Source: Patescibacteria group bacterium (GTDB lineage Bacteria > Patescibacteriota > Patescibacteriia > S139-126). From it: a stretch of 16,073 nucleotides of DNA. Position numbers and translations under genes: made by a program. Below the pieces are notes generated by a model. The model saw nothing but the letters and a program-made list of their open reading frames with translations. It made no database searches and was not told the origin of the DNA. The number at the start of each line of letters is the position of its first letter. The first letter of the stretch is position 1. Shown piece by piece: positions 1-7,132 of this stretch. The stretch is from contig WFTD01000104.1 in NCBI GenBank assembly GCA_015485755.1, positions 1 through 16,073 on the forward strand, read 5' to 3'.

Positions 1-28
1 TTTATGTCCAATCCATTAAATAAAGCCT

Positions 29-607
29 ATGAAAATAATCATCGGTCTTGGCAATCCTACTGACAGATATCATTACACCCGCCATAATTTAGGCCAATTA
101 GCCTTAGAAGAATTTCATTCCAAACAAGCACATAATTTTTCCAACTTTTCCGCCAATAAAAAAGTTGACGCTCTTATTGCTAGCGGCAATATCAACTCTG
201 AAAAAATAATTTTAGCCAAGCCTTTGACCTTTATGAATGAATCTGGCTTAACTGCAAAAAAAATAATATCATTTTACAAAGCCAAACCAACCGATCTATG
301 GGTTATACACGATGAACTTGACTTGCCGTTGGGGCAAATAAAAATATCAAGCAATGTTTCAGCTGCTGGACACAAAGGCGTGGCCTCTATTATAAATTCT
401 TTGCAAACAAAAAATTTTGTCCGTTTTCGCCTGGGAATAGGCAAAAACCCAACTGCTGACCCTAACTGGGTTATCCAAAAATTTACAGCAGAAGAAACCC
501 CCCTTTTAAACAAAGTTTTGCAACTGACAAATGAGGCTATCTTAACAGCATTAACTAAAGGCATCCAGTCAGCCCAAACAATTTTTAACCAAAAAAACAG
601 CCTCTAG
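29..607 (+). CDS. pth: Peptidyl-tRNA hydrolase
   Basis: Cleaves the ester bond of peptidyl-tRNAs released from stalled ribosomes, recycling the tRNA in the cytoplasm. The 192-residue protein has the usual bacterial Pth length and signatures: GLGNP at 6-10, the catalytic-histidine motif TRHNLG with His19, MNESG with Asn70, and HDELDLPLG whose Asp95 is the partner of the catalytic histidine. The GHNG motif of the family reads GHKG (115-118), so the usual Asn is Lys. The ATG at 29 is chosen because it places the conserved MKIIIGLGNP strand at the N-terminus. No Shine-Dalgarno is visible. The stop codon lies in the loop of a hairpin (595-617). An upstream gene could end at 19 or 23, where stops occur in the other two frames, but nothing in 28 bases identifies it. 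Confidence 0.96.
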   Translation: MKIIIGLGNPTDRYHYTRHNLGQLALEEFHSKQAHNFSNFSANKKVDALIASGNINSEKIILAKPLTFMNESGLTAKKIISFYKAKPTDLWVIHDELDLPLGQIKISSNVSAAGHKGVASIINSLQTKNFVRFRLGIGKNPTADPNWVIQKFTAEETPLLNKVLQLTNEAILTALTKGIQSAQTIFNQKNSL

Positions 608-617
608 CAGGCTGTTT
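595..617 (+). terminator. Hairpin at the pth stop codon, likely weak terminator
   Basis: The perfect 8-bp inverted repeat AAACAGCC / GGCTGTTT has a 7-base loop that contains the pth TAG. The downstream tract (GTTTGATT) is only partly T-rich, so termination may be inefficient. Confidence 0.5.
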
Positions 618-621
618 GATT

Positions 622-751
622 GATGTTCACTTTGCTCCCAGTTCAGTGCAAGGACGGCCAGCATTAGCTGGAGTCCTTGGCTTGCGGCTACTTGTCAGGG
701 TTAGGAGGGATCCCCTGCGTTCGCCACTGCACTGGGAACAAACTAAACACC
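622..751. ncRNA. Structured non-coding element, possible ncRNA or small mobile repeat
   Basis: This 130-base block is visibly richer in GC than its surroundings and lies between pth and mfd. Its ends pair: 622-648 with 725-751 gives 22 of 27 pairs, with an unbroken TCCCAGT/ACTGGGA core. Inside are a strong hairpin at 649-679 (CAAGGAC, 2/1 internal loop, CCAGC, ATTA loop, mirrored arms) and a smaller one at 696-717 (CAGGG/CCCTG). Together they form a three-way junction. A TTG-started 61-codon frame (616-801) crosses it but has no ribosome binding site, no recognisable domain and low-complexity Arg/Leu content, so I do not call it coding. I recognise no known RNA family. A MITE-like inverted-repeat element is an equal alternative; no target-site duplication is obvious. 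Confidence 0.45.
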
Positions 752-770
752 AATTTGTCAAAATAATGTC

Positions 771-799
771 TTGTAAAATTTTAACGATTACAATATTAT
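771..799 (+). promoter_or_regulatory. Candidate sigma70-type promoter of mfd
   Basis: TTGTAA (771-776), a 17-base spacer and TATTAT (794-799) lie 34 bases before the chosen mfd ATG. The predicted transcript start is near 806, leaving a short leader that carries an AAGGG Shine-Dalgarno at 821-825. Confidence 0.5.
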
Positions 800-833
800 A
801 GCAAAAAAAATACTTTTGTCAAGGGCCAAAGCT

Positions 834-3800
834 ATGGATAAAATCAACAATATTTCCAACCAGCTAAATCAAAACAAAATTATTTACATAAACCAAATAA
901 ACAACCCCTCTGCTTGGGGGTATGTTATAACTTTGCTAACAAAAGCCCAAACAATCTCTCTGCCAATTGCAATAATTGCCTCACCGCCCTTAACAGCAGA
1001 ACGATTACTCTACAATATAAAATTCTGGCTAAAAATTTTATCCAGCCAAAAAGATTTGAAGGTATATGCCAGCCCTAGTTTGCCTACAATTCTTGCCAAT
1101 ATTCTCACCCGTCAGCCGTCTATCAATATTATTGACGAAAATTTGCTTCAACAAAAAATTGCCGCGCCAGATGCCTATCGCCGTTCGCTTTTTACCTTAA
1201 CAAAAAACAGCGATCTAAAATATAAAGAATTGTTGCAATGGCTGATCGACCATGGCTTTAATCCAGAAACAAAAGTTTGGACAAATGGAGACTTTGCTCA
1301 CCGCGGAAATATTATTGACATCTTCCTACCCAATCACAACCACCCCCTTCGCCTGGAATTAAACCACAAACAAATATCAACTTTATATTTTTTTGACATC
1401 CTTACCCAAACAAAAATACAAGAAATAAAACAAATAACTATCTATCCTTCTACCATACCCTCCGGAGAAAGCGCTATAATAGATTACTTATTTTCGGCAA
1501 ATATATTAATTGCCAAAGAAGAAATTTTCAATAAATTACCCCTAAACAATAATCAACCTGCTATTGTCTGGTCTGATTTTAAAAACAATCAAACTATTGA
1601 TTTGGGCATAACCCCAATAGATTGGCCCTCTTTTCCACTGGAACAAAAAAAATTTTTACAAAAAAAATCAATAGATAAATGGAAAATATTTGCGGCTCTT
1701 GACGATCGCCCTTCTTGGTTAGAAAAAATCAATAACATAACCTTTGTTGCGGCCAACCCTTTTTTGCAATCATTTATCAGTTATGGTCTTAAAACTTTGG
1801 TCCTAACCCCAGCCGAAATACCTCCAATCAAACAGTCAATTTCCCTTGCAAATAATTGGCTCACTGCTTTCCAACCCGGAGATTATGTTGTGCACCAAGA
1901 TCATGGCATTGCCAAATTTCACCAGCTAATTAAGCGCAATTTTACCGGATATCCGCAAGAATTTTTTGAACTGCACTACGCTGGCGGAGATAAAATATTT
2001 GTGCCAGTAGACCAAGCCTATCGCTTAAGTAAATATATTGGCCAAGCCAAACCTGAGTTGCACCGTCTCTCTGGCACGAACTGGCACAAACTTATTGCCA
2101 AAACAAAAACAGAAACAATGGCTTTGGCAGCTGAACTTATCAAACAACAAGCACAAAGACAATTGATTCAGACTCAACCAATACTATCAGACCATCCCTG
2201 GGAGGAAGAATTGGCAAATGATTTTCCTTTTCCCCTAACGACCGACCAAGTCCAAGCCTGGGAAGATATAAAAAAAGATCTAAAAACAGACAAGCCAATG
2301 GACCGGCTGATTTGCGGAGATGTTGGTTTTGGCAAAACGGAAATAGCGCTTAGGGCATCCTTCCGCCTTATTATGGCCGGCTGGCAAGTTGCTCTGCTTT
2401 GTCCTACTACTATTTTGGCTGAACAACACTTCCGTACTTATAGTCAACGTTTAAATAAATTTGGAGTAAAAACAGCCGTACTTTCCCGTCTAACCGACAA
2501 AAAACAAGCCAAGCAAATCATTGAGGAGGTCAAACAAGGCCAAATTGATTTAATTATCGGCACTCACCGACTCCTTTCAGCTGATGTTGCCTTTCATAAA
2601 TTGGGCCTGCTTATTATTGATGAAGAGCAACGATTTGGCGTTATTGCTAAAGAAAAAATAAAAAAAATAAAACCCTACCTTCATGTTTTAACCTTAACAG
2701 CCACCCCTATTCCTCGCACCCTGCATTTAGCTTTGGGCGGAATTAAATCGCTTAGCATAATTTCCACTGCTCCGGCTGGGCGAAAATCTGTTGATACTTT
2801 TGTTGGACCTTATGATTTAAATCAAGTTGCGGCAATAATAAAAGAATCTCTAAAACAAGGCCAACAAATTTTTTATCTATACAATAATGTAGCCAACATC
2901 AACAACAAAGCCAGACAATTAAAACAAGCCGTGCCTAACCTGTCTTTGGGTGTGGCCCACGGGCAACTTCCCAGCCGCAAGCTGAAACAAATAATGTCAG
3001 ATTTTACCACTGGAAAAACTAAACTGCTTTTATGCTCAACTATTATTGAAAATGGTTTAGATTTGCCCCAAGTCAACACTCTGATAGTAGAAGTGTCAAA
3101 TAAATTTGGCTTGGCGCAACTTTATCAAATCAGAGGCCGCATTGGCCGTTCTACCAACAAAGGCAAAGCTTACTTTTTTTACCACAACTTAACTGACTCA
3201 ACCAAGCAACGATTGCAAATCTTGCAAAATACAACCAAGCCTGGTTCTGGCTTTATTATTGCCCGCCACGACATGGAAATGAGGGGTATAGGCAATATCC
3301 TCGGCAAAAAACAGCACGGTCACATCAAGGCAATTGGCCTGAACTTATATTTACAGCTTCTCAATCAAGCTGTGTTACTGCTCAAAGACAACCAAAACAT
3401 TAAACAGCCACAAGAAGTTTCAATTAACCTACCAATTGAATTTGGTATTCCTGACAGCGTCATTGCCAACCAACTTGATAAATTCACCACTTATCACCAA
3501 CTGTCAGCTTGTTTAACTGAAACGGAATTAACCAAAACAATAAAAACATTTTTTACTGATACTGACATAAAGGATGCTAAATTGGACAACCTGATAAAAA
3601 TTCTTACTCTCAAAATAATCGCTCGCCAACTAAATATATTGTCAATCAATTCCAGCCCGCCTCATTTTTACCTTACTATCCATTACCACCCGGCAAGCCA
3701 AGCCAAAATAAAAAAACTAGTCACAATCAATCCTCACTGGCGCTTAAGCGAAGATAGCATAAAAATAAAACAAAATCAGTTAGGTTCAAGCTGGTTGGAT

Positions 3801-3836
3801 GAATTAATCCTTGAACTAAGACAAATAAACCAATAA
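834..3836 (+). CDS. mfd: Transcription-repair coupling factor Mfd
   Basis: An ATP-driven translocase that removes RNA polymerase stalled at DNA lesions and recruits UvrA. I start it at ATG 834 because AAGGG (821-825) sits 8 bases upstream; an in-frame TTG at 816 would add six residues. The protein has 1000 residues against about 1150 in E. coli, the shortfall being mostly N-terminal. The UvrB-like UvrA-binding part is still recognisable (GDFAHRGNIIDIF near 152). The CarD-like polymerase-interacting domain begins near 349 (GDYVVHQDHGIAKF). The helicase core has Walker A GDVGFGKT (495-502), DEEQ (596-599), TATPIPRTL, and motif VI RGRIGR (767-772). A translocation (TRG) motif follows (GSGFIIARHDMEMRGIGNILG), then the C-terminal autoinhibitory TRCF domain. 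It lies in line with dprA and topA but all have their own likely promoters. Confidence 0.96.
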   Translation: MDKINNISNQLNQNKIIYINQINNPSAWGYVITLLTKAQTISLPIAIIASPPLTAERLLYNIKFWLKILSSQKDLKVYASPSLPTILANILTRQPSINIIDENLLQQKIAAPDAYRRSLFTLTKNSDLKYKELLQWLIDHGFNPETKVWTNGDFAHRGNIIDIFLPNHNHPLRLELNHKQISTLYFFDILTQTKIQEIKQITIYPSTIPSGESAIIDYLFSANILIAKEEIFNKLPLNNNQPAIVWSDFKNNQTIDLGITPIDWPSFPLEQKKFLQKKSIDKWKIFAALDDRPSWLEKINNITFVAANPFLQSFISYGLKTLVLTPAEIPPIKQSISLANNWLTAFQPGDYVVHQDHGIAKFHQLIKRNFTGYPQEFFELHYAGGDKIFVPVDQAYRLSKYIGQAKPELHRLSGTNWHKLIAKTKTETMALAAELIKQQAQRQLIQTQPILSDHPWEEELANDFPFPLTTDQVQAWEDIKKDLKTDKPMDRLICGDVGFGKTEIALRASFRLIMAGWQVALLCPTTILAEQHFRTYSQRLNKFGVKTAVLSRLTDKKQAKQIIEEVKQGQIDLIIGTHRLLSADVAFHKLGLLIIDEEQRFGVIAKEKIKKIKPYLHVLTLTATPIPRTLHLALGGIKSLSIISTAPAGRKSVDTFVGPYDLNQVAAIIKESLKQGQQIFYLYNNVANINNKARQLKQAVPNLSLGVAHGQLPSRKLKQIMSDFTTGKTKLLLCSTIIENGLDLPQVNTLIVEVSNKFGLAQLYQIRGRIGRSTNKGKAYFFYHNLTDSTKQRLQILQNTTKPGSGFIIARHDMEMRGIGNILGKKQHGHIKAIGLNLYLQLLNQAVLLLKDNQNIKQPQEVSINLPIEFGIPDSVIANQLDKFTTYHQLSACLTETELTKTIKTFFTDTDIKDAKLDNLIKILTLKIIARQLNILSINSSPPHFYLTIHYHPASQAKIKKLVTINPHWRLSEDSIKIKQNQLGSSWLDELILELRQINQ

Positions 3837-3837
3837 A

Positions 3838-3866
3838 TTGGCTGAAATAAAAAATTCTTTTATAAT
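3838..3866 (+). promoter_or_regulatory. Promoter of dprA, predicted to give a leaderless mRNA
   Basis: TTGGCT (3838-3843), exactly 17 bases, then consensus TATAAT (3861-3866). Only 9 bases separate the -10 box from the ATG at 3876, so transcription is expected to start at or within about 3 bases of the start codon. It begins right at the mfd stop. Confidence 0.65.
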
Positions 3867-3875
3867 AAACCTATT

Positions 3876-4964
3876 ATGGTGAAAAAAATAGCTTACTGGC
3901 TTGCCTTATCTCAAGCTCCGCAACTTGGTCCGCTTAGATTAAACCGATTATGGCAAGCGCTGGGATCAGCTCAAAGCATCTGGCAGGCTAGTCAAAAAGA
4001 ATTACAAAAAGCTGGGCTCAATCAACGTTCAATTGATCTATTGGTTGAATACCGCCAGCAAACTAACCCAGAAGCACTGCTGGAAGAGCTTGACCAGCAC
4101 AACCTCAAAGCTATCTGCTGGGAAGATGAAAACTACCCTGATCTGCTCAAACAAATATACGACCCCCCACCTGTCCTTTATTTCAAAGGAGTATGGGATC
4201 AAACTGGGATAAATCTAGCCATAGTAGGGACCAGAAAAATGTCAAACTATGGCCAGGCAGTGGTAAAAAAAATAATTCCAGAAATTGTCAAACAACAAAT
4301 AACTACTGTATCTGGATTGGCCTTAGGTATAGATGGGCTTGTACACCAAGAAACAATTAAAGCCGGGGGGAGAACAATCGCAGTGCTGGGATCAGGACTT
4401 GATAATGATAACCTTTATCCAGCCAGTAATCGCTACCTGGTTGATAAAATTATAAACAACAACGGTTTGGTTGTATCCGAATACCCTCCTGGCACAGTGC
4501 CGCTGCCGCAACACTTTCCTCGCCGCAACCGAATAATAGCTGGACTCTCCCAAGGAACTTTGGTAATTGAAGCTGATCTAGAATCAGGCTCGCTCATTAC
4601 TGCTAGCTATGCCTTAGAGCAAAATCGCGAAGTAATGGCAGTGCCTGGCAGTATCTTTGCAAGCGGATCAACTGGTACCAACAAATTAATAAAACAAGGG
4701 GCTAGACTGATAGACAATATAAATGACATTCTTGACTGTTTGCAATTGCAAATTATTGACAAACACACTAGCCAACCTTTTGTCCCTGCCAATGATAATG
4801 AGAAAAAAATTTACGACACTCTGTCAAACGAACCTATGCCTTTGGATGTGATAGTCAGACAAACTCACCTTGACAGCTCAATCGTCAATACCACTATTAC
4901 CCTGCTGGAAATAAAAGGTATTGTCAAAAATGTTGGCAACAACCATTTTGTTAAGCTAATATAA
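3876..4964 (+). CDS. dprA: DNA processing protein DprA
   Basis: Binds incoming single-stranded DNA in natural transformation and loads RecA. The 362 residues show the three-part DprA layout: an N-terminal helical (SAM/HhH-like) domain at about 5-60, the Rossmann-like DNA-binding core at about 85-285, and a C-terminal winged helix at about 308-360. Core motifs are LAIVGTRKMSNYG (114-126), SGLALGIDGLVHQ (146-158), AVLGSGLD (169-176), FPRRNRIIAGLS (214-225) and ADLESGSLITA (233-243). The start is ATG 3876; GTG directly after it could also be used. There is no Shine-Dalgarno and the promoter spacing suggests leaderless translation. The core DprA is intact, so DNA uptake or recombination of foreign DNA is plausible, but no other competence gene is in the window. 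Confidence 0.95.
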   Translation: MVKKIAYWLALSQAPQLGPLRLNRLWQALGSAQSIWQASQKELQKAGLNQRSIDLLVEYRQQTNPEALLEELDQHNLKAICWEDENYPDLLKQIYDPPPVLYFKGVWDQTGINLAIVGTRKMSNYGQAVVKKIIPEIVKQQITTVSGLALGIDGLVHQETIKAGGRTIAVLGSGLDNDNLYPASNRYLVDKIINNNGLVVSEYPPGTVPLPQHFPRRNRIIAGLSQGTLVIEADLESGSLITASYALEQNREVMAVPGSIFASGSTGTNKLIKQGARLIDNINDILDCLQLQIIDKHTSQPFVPANDNEKKIYDTLSNEPMPLDVIVRQTHLDSSIVNTTITLLEIKGIVKNVGNNHFVKLI

Positions 4965-4967
4965 ACC

Positions 4968-4997
4968 TTGCCAAAATATAAAAACCTGTGCTACTCT
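4968..4997 (+). promoter_or_regulatory. Candidate topA promoter with extended -10
   Basis: TTGCCA (4968-4973), an 18-base spacer and TACTCT (4992-4997) preceded by TG one base upstream (an extended -10). The leader to ATG 5037 would be about 33 bases, with no Shine-Dalgarno. The -10 match is weak. Confidence 0.3.
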
Positions 4998-5036
4998 CAT
5001 CAACAGTAATTATTTTTTGCCAATAAAGTTTATTTT

Positions 5037-7091
5037 ATGAAAAAACTAATCATTGTTGAATCGCCCACCAAGGCCAAAACTATCAACCGCATCTTGGGAA
5101 AAGACTTCGTCGTTATCTCATCCTTTGGCCATGTCCGCGATTTACCCAAAAGCAAAATGGGGATTGATATTGATAATAATTTCACTCCTCATTATATTAT
5201 CCCTCGTGACAAGCAAAAAGTTATCTCCACTATAAAAGAATACGCCAAAAAATACCCCACTATTCTCTTTGCTACAGATGAAGACCGTGAAGGTGAGGCA
5301 ATTGCTTGGCATTTAGCCACTATTTTAAAAATAAAACCAGATGAGGCCAAGCGAATAGTATTCCACGAAATTACCAGCGAAGCCATAAACAACGCTCTTA
5401 ACAGCCCTCGATCTTTGAACTTGAATCTGGTAGATGCCCAACAAGCCCGCCGCATTTTAGACAGGTTGGTAGGATATGAACTTTCTCCTTTTCTCTGGAA
5501 AAAAGTAGCCCGGGGGTTGTCTGCCGGCAGGGTGCAATCAGTAGCGGTAAGATTGATTGTGGAAAGAGAAAGGGAAATTGAAGCCTTTCAAGCTCAAGAA
5601 TACTGGACTATAACCGCCCATTTAAAAAGTAAACAGGGGCAACTTACAGCCAAGCTCTGGCAAAAAGACGGCAAAACTTTGGATAAATTTTATCTAACTT
5701 CATCAGATCAAGCCGAAAAAGTAGTAAAGGAAGTTGAAGCTGCTGAATTTATTATTGACAAAATAACTCAAAAAGAGGTCAAAAAAAATCCTTACCCCCC
5801 CTTTACAACTTCAACCATGCAACAAGCTGCCAACCGTCTTTTGGGGTTTTCTGCCAAACAAACCATGATGATTGCCCAGCAGTTATACGAAGGAATTAAA
5901 TTAGGCAAATCTGGTGAAATCGGTCTTATCACTTATATGAGAACTGATTCGGTTAATTTAGCTGATAAATTTATTAAAGAAGCTAGCAAGTTCATCCAAA
6001 ATGAATTTGGGGCAGACTACTCTCAACCAACTACATACAAAACTAAAAGTAAATCAGCCCAAGAAGCGCATGAGGCTATTAGGCCGACTGACATCACCAA
6101 AACGCCCGAAAAAATAAAACAATATCTAAACGACAAACAATACAAACTTTACAAATTAATCTGGCAACGCGCTTTGGCCAGCCAAATGGCGCCAGCGCGA
6201 ATCAACCAAACCAGTGTTGAAATAAAATCAGACAGCTACACCTGGAAAGCTACTGGTTCTACTTTGACCTTTGCTGGCTGGCTTAAAGTATATCCTGACA
6301 AAATTAACGAAAACTTACTCCCTCAACTAGACCCCCAAGAAAAGCTAGAGTTAATAAAACTAGAACCGCAACAACATTTTACCCAGCCTCCAGCTCGCTA
6401 CACTGAAGCCGCGCTGGTCAAAGCCTTGGAAGAAAAAGGAATTGGCCGTCCCTCAACTTACGCCCCGACTATCAGCACTATCCAAGAAAGAAATTATGTT
6501 AAAAAAGAAGAGGGCAAACTAATACCTACTGATATTGGTAAATTGGTCAATGACATTCTCGTCAAACACTTCCCCCAAATTGTTGACTATGATTTTACCG
6601 CTAAAATGGAAGAGCAACTGGACAAAATCGCCCAAGGACAAACTGCTTGGCAGCCAGTTATTAAAAATTTTTATTTTCCTTTTAAAGAAAATCTAGAAAA
6701 AAAACAAGCTGAACTAACCAAAAAAGAATTAACTGAAGAATCAACAAATGAAAAATGCGAAAAATGCGGCAGTGAGATGATTATAAAAGTCGGACGGTTT
6801 GGCAAATTTTTGGCTTGTTCCAACTATCCTGAATGTAAAAATACCAAACCAATTATCAATAGCACTGGAATTGCCTGTCCTTTATGCGGACAAGGAACTG
6901 TTATTATCAAAAAAAGCAAAAAAGGCAGGCAATTTTTTAGCTGTGACAAATATCCTGAATGCAAATTTATCAGCTGGAGCAAGCCTACTGGAGAAAAATG
7001 CCCTGACTGCAGATCTTTTCTTGTTTATGGCAAAAATGACACAATAACTTGCTCTAATAAAGAATGCGGCTATACTACCAAGGTTGCTTAA
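5037..7091 (+). CDS. topA: DNA topoisomerase I (type IA)
   Basis: Relaxes negative supercoils by cutting one strand through a 5'-phosphotyrosine. The 684 residues begin with the Toprim domain (IVESPTKAKTI, Glu8; acidic triad region DEDRE at 81-85). The gate domains follow, with the active-site tyrosine in LITYMRTDS (Tyr300), the EAHEAIRPT helix, and the GIGRPSTYAPTI motif. The C-terminus carries three four-cysteine zinc ribbons beginning near residues 574, 614 and 655; the first two share the GRFGKFLACSNYPEC type pattern and the third is shorter. Length and layout match ordinary bacterial TopA, slightly short because of fewer C-terminal repeats. The TAA stop falls within the left arm of the 7084-7130 inverted repeat. 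Confidence 0.97.
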   Translation: MKKLIIVESPTKAKTINRILGKDFVVISSFGHVRDLPKSKMGIDIDNNFTPHYIIPRDKQKVISTIKEYAKKYPTILFATDEDREGEAIAWHLATILKIKPDEAKRIVFHEITSEAINNALNSPRSLNLNLVDAQQARRILDRLVGYELSPFLWKKVARGLSAGRVQSVAVRLIVEREREIEAFQAQEYWTITAHLKSKQGQLTAKLWQKDGKTLDKFYLTSSDQAEKVVKEVEAAEFIIDKITQKEVKKNPYPPFTTSTMQQAANRLLGFSAKQTMMIAQQLYEGIKLGKSGEIGLITYMRTDSVNLADKFIKEASKFIQNEFGADYSQPTTYKTKSKSAQEAHEAIRPTDITKTPEKIKQYLNDKQYKLYKLIWQRALASQMAPARINQTSVEIKSDSYTWKATGSTLTFAGWLKVYPDKINENLLPQLDPQEKLELIKLEPQQHFTQPPARYTEAALVKALEEKGIGRPSTYAPTISTIQERNYVKKEEGKLIPTDIGKLVNDILVKHFPQIVDYDFTAKMEEQLDKIAQGQTAWQPVIKNFYFPFKENLEKKQAELTKKELTEESTNEKCEKCGSEMIIKVGRFGKFLACSNYPECKNTKPIINSTGIACPLCGQGTVIIKKSKKGRQFFSCDKYPECKFISWSKPTGEKCPDCRSFLVYGKNDTITCSNKECGYTTKVA

Positions 7092-7111
7092 TAATTGTTT
7101 TTTGCTAATAT
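7084..7111 (+). promoter_or_regulatory. Candidate rel promoter inside the inverted repeat
   Basis: TTGCTT (7084-7089), 16 bases, and TAATAT (7106-7111) preceded by TG at 7103-7104, an extended -10. The -10 box occupies the loop of the inverted repeat. A transcript would start near 7118 with about 15 bases of leader and no Shine-Dalgarno. The AT-rich background makes chance matches likely. Confidence 0.3.
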
Positions 7112-7130
7112 AAAAACAACTATTAAGCAA
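7084..7130 (+). promoter_or_regulatory. Long near-perfect inverted repeat between topA and rel
   Basis: The arms 7084-7102 and 7112-7130 are 19 bases each with a single mismatch (A7094 against C7120) and a 9-base loop. The left arm includes the topA stop codon; the right arm ends two bases before the rel ATG. No T-tract follows, so it is not a standard terminator. Roles could be a 3' end stabiliser for topA mRNA, a translational control hairpin for rel, or a protein-binding operator. Confidence 0.6.
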
Positions 7131-7132
7131 TT

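Noticed and set aside
616..801. A 61-codon + strand frame starting with TTG across the structured element
   Set aside because: No Shine-Dalgarno, no recognisable domain, and it simply runs through strongly paired sequence; the structure explains the region better.
816..833. TTG start for mfd at 816
   Set aside because: It gives only six extra residues and lies upstream of the AAGGG site that is well placed for ATG 834.
4925..4947. Imperfect hairpin near the end of dprA (GTTG-GCAA-CAAC core)
   Set aside because: It lies inside the coding sequence, has mismatched arms and no T-run after it.
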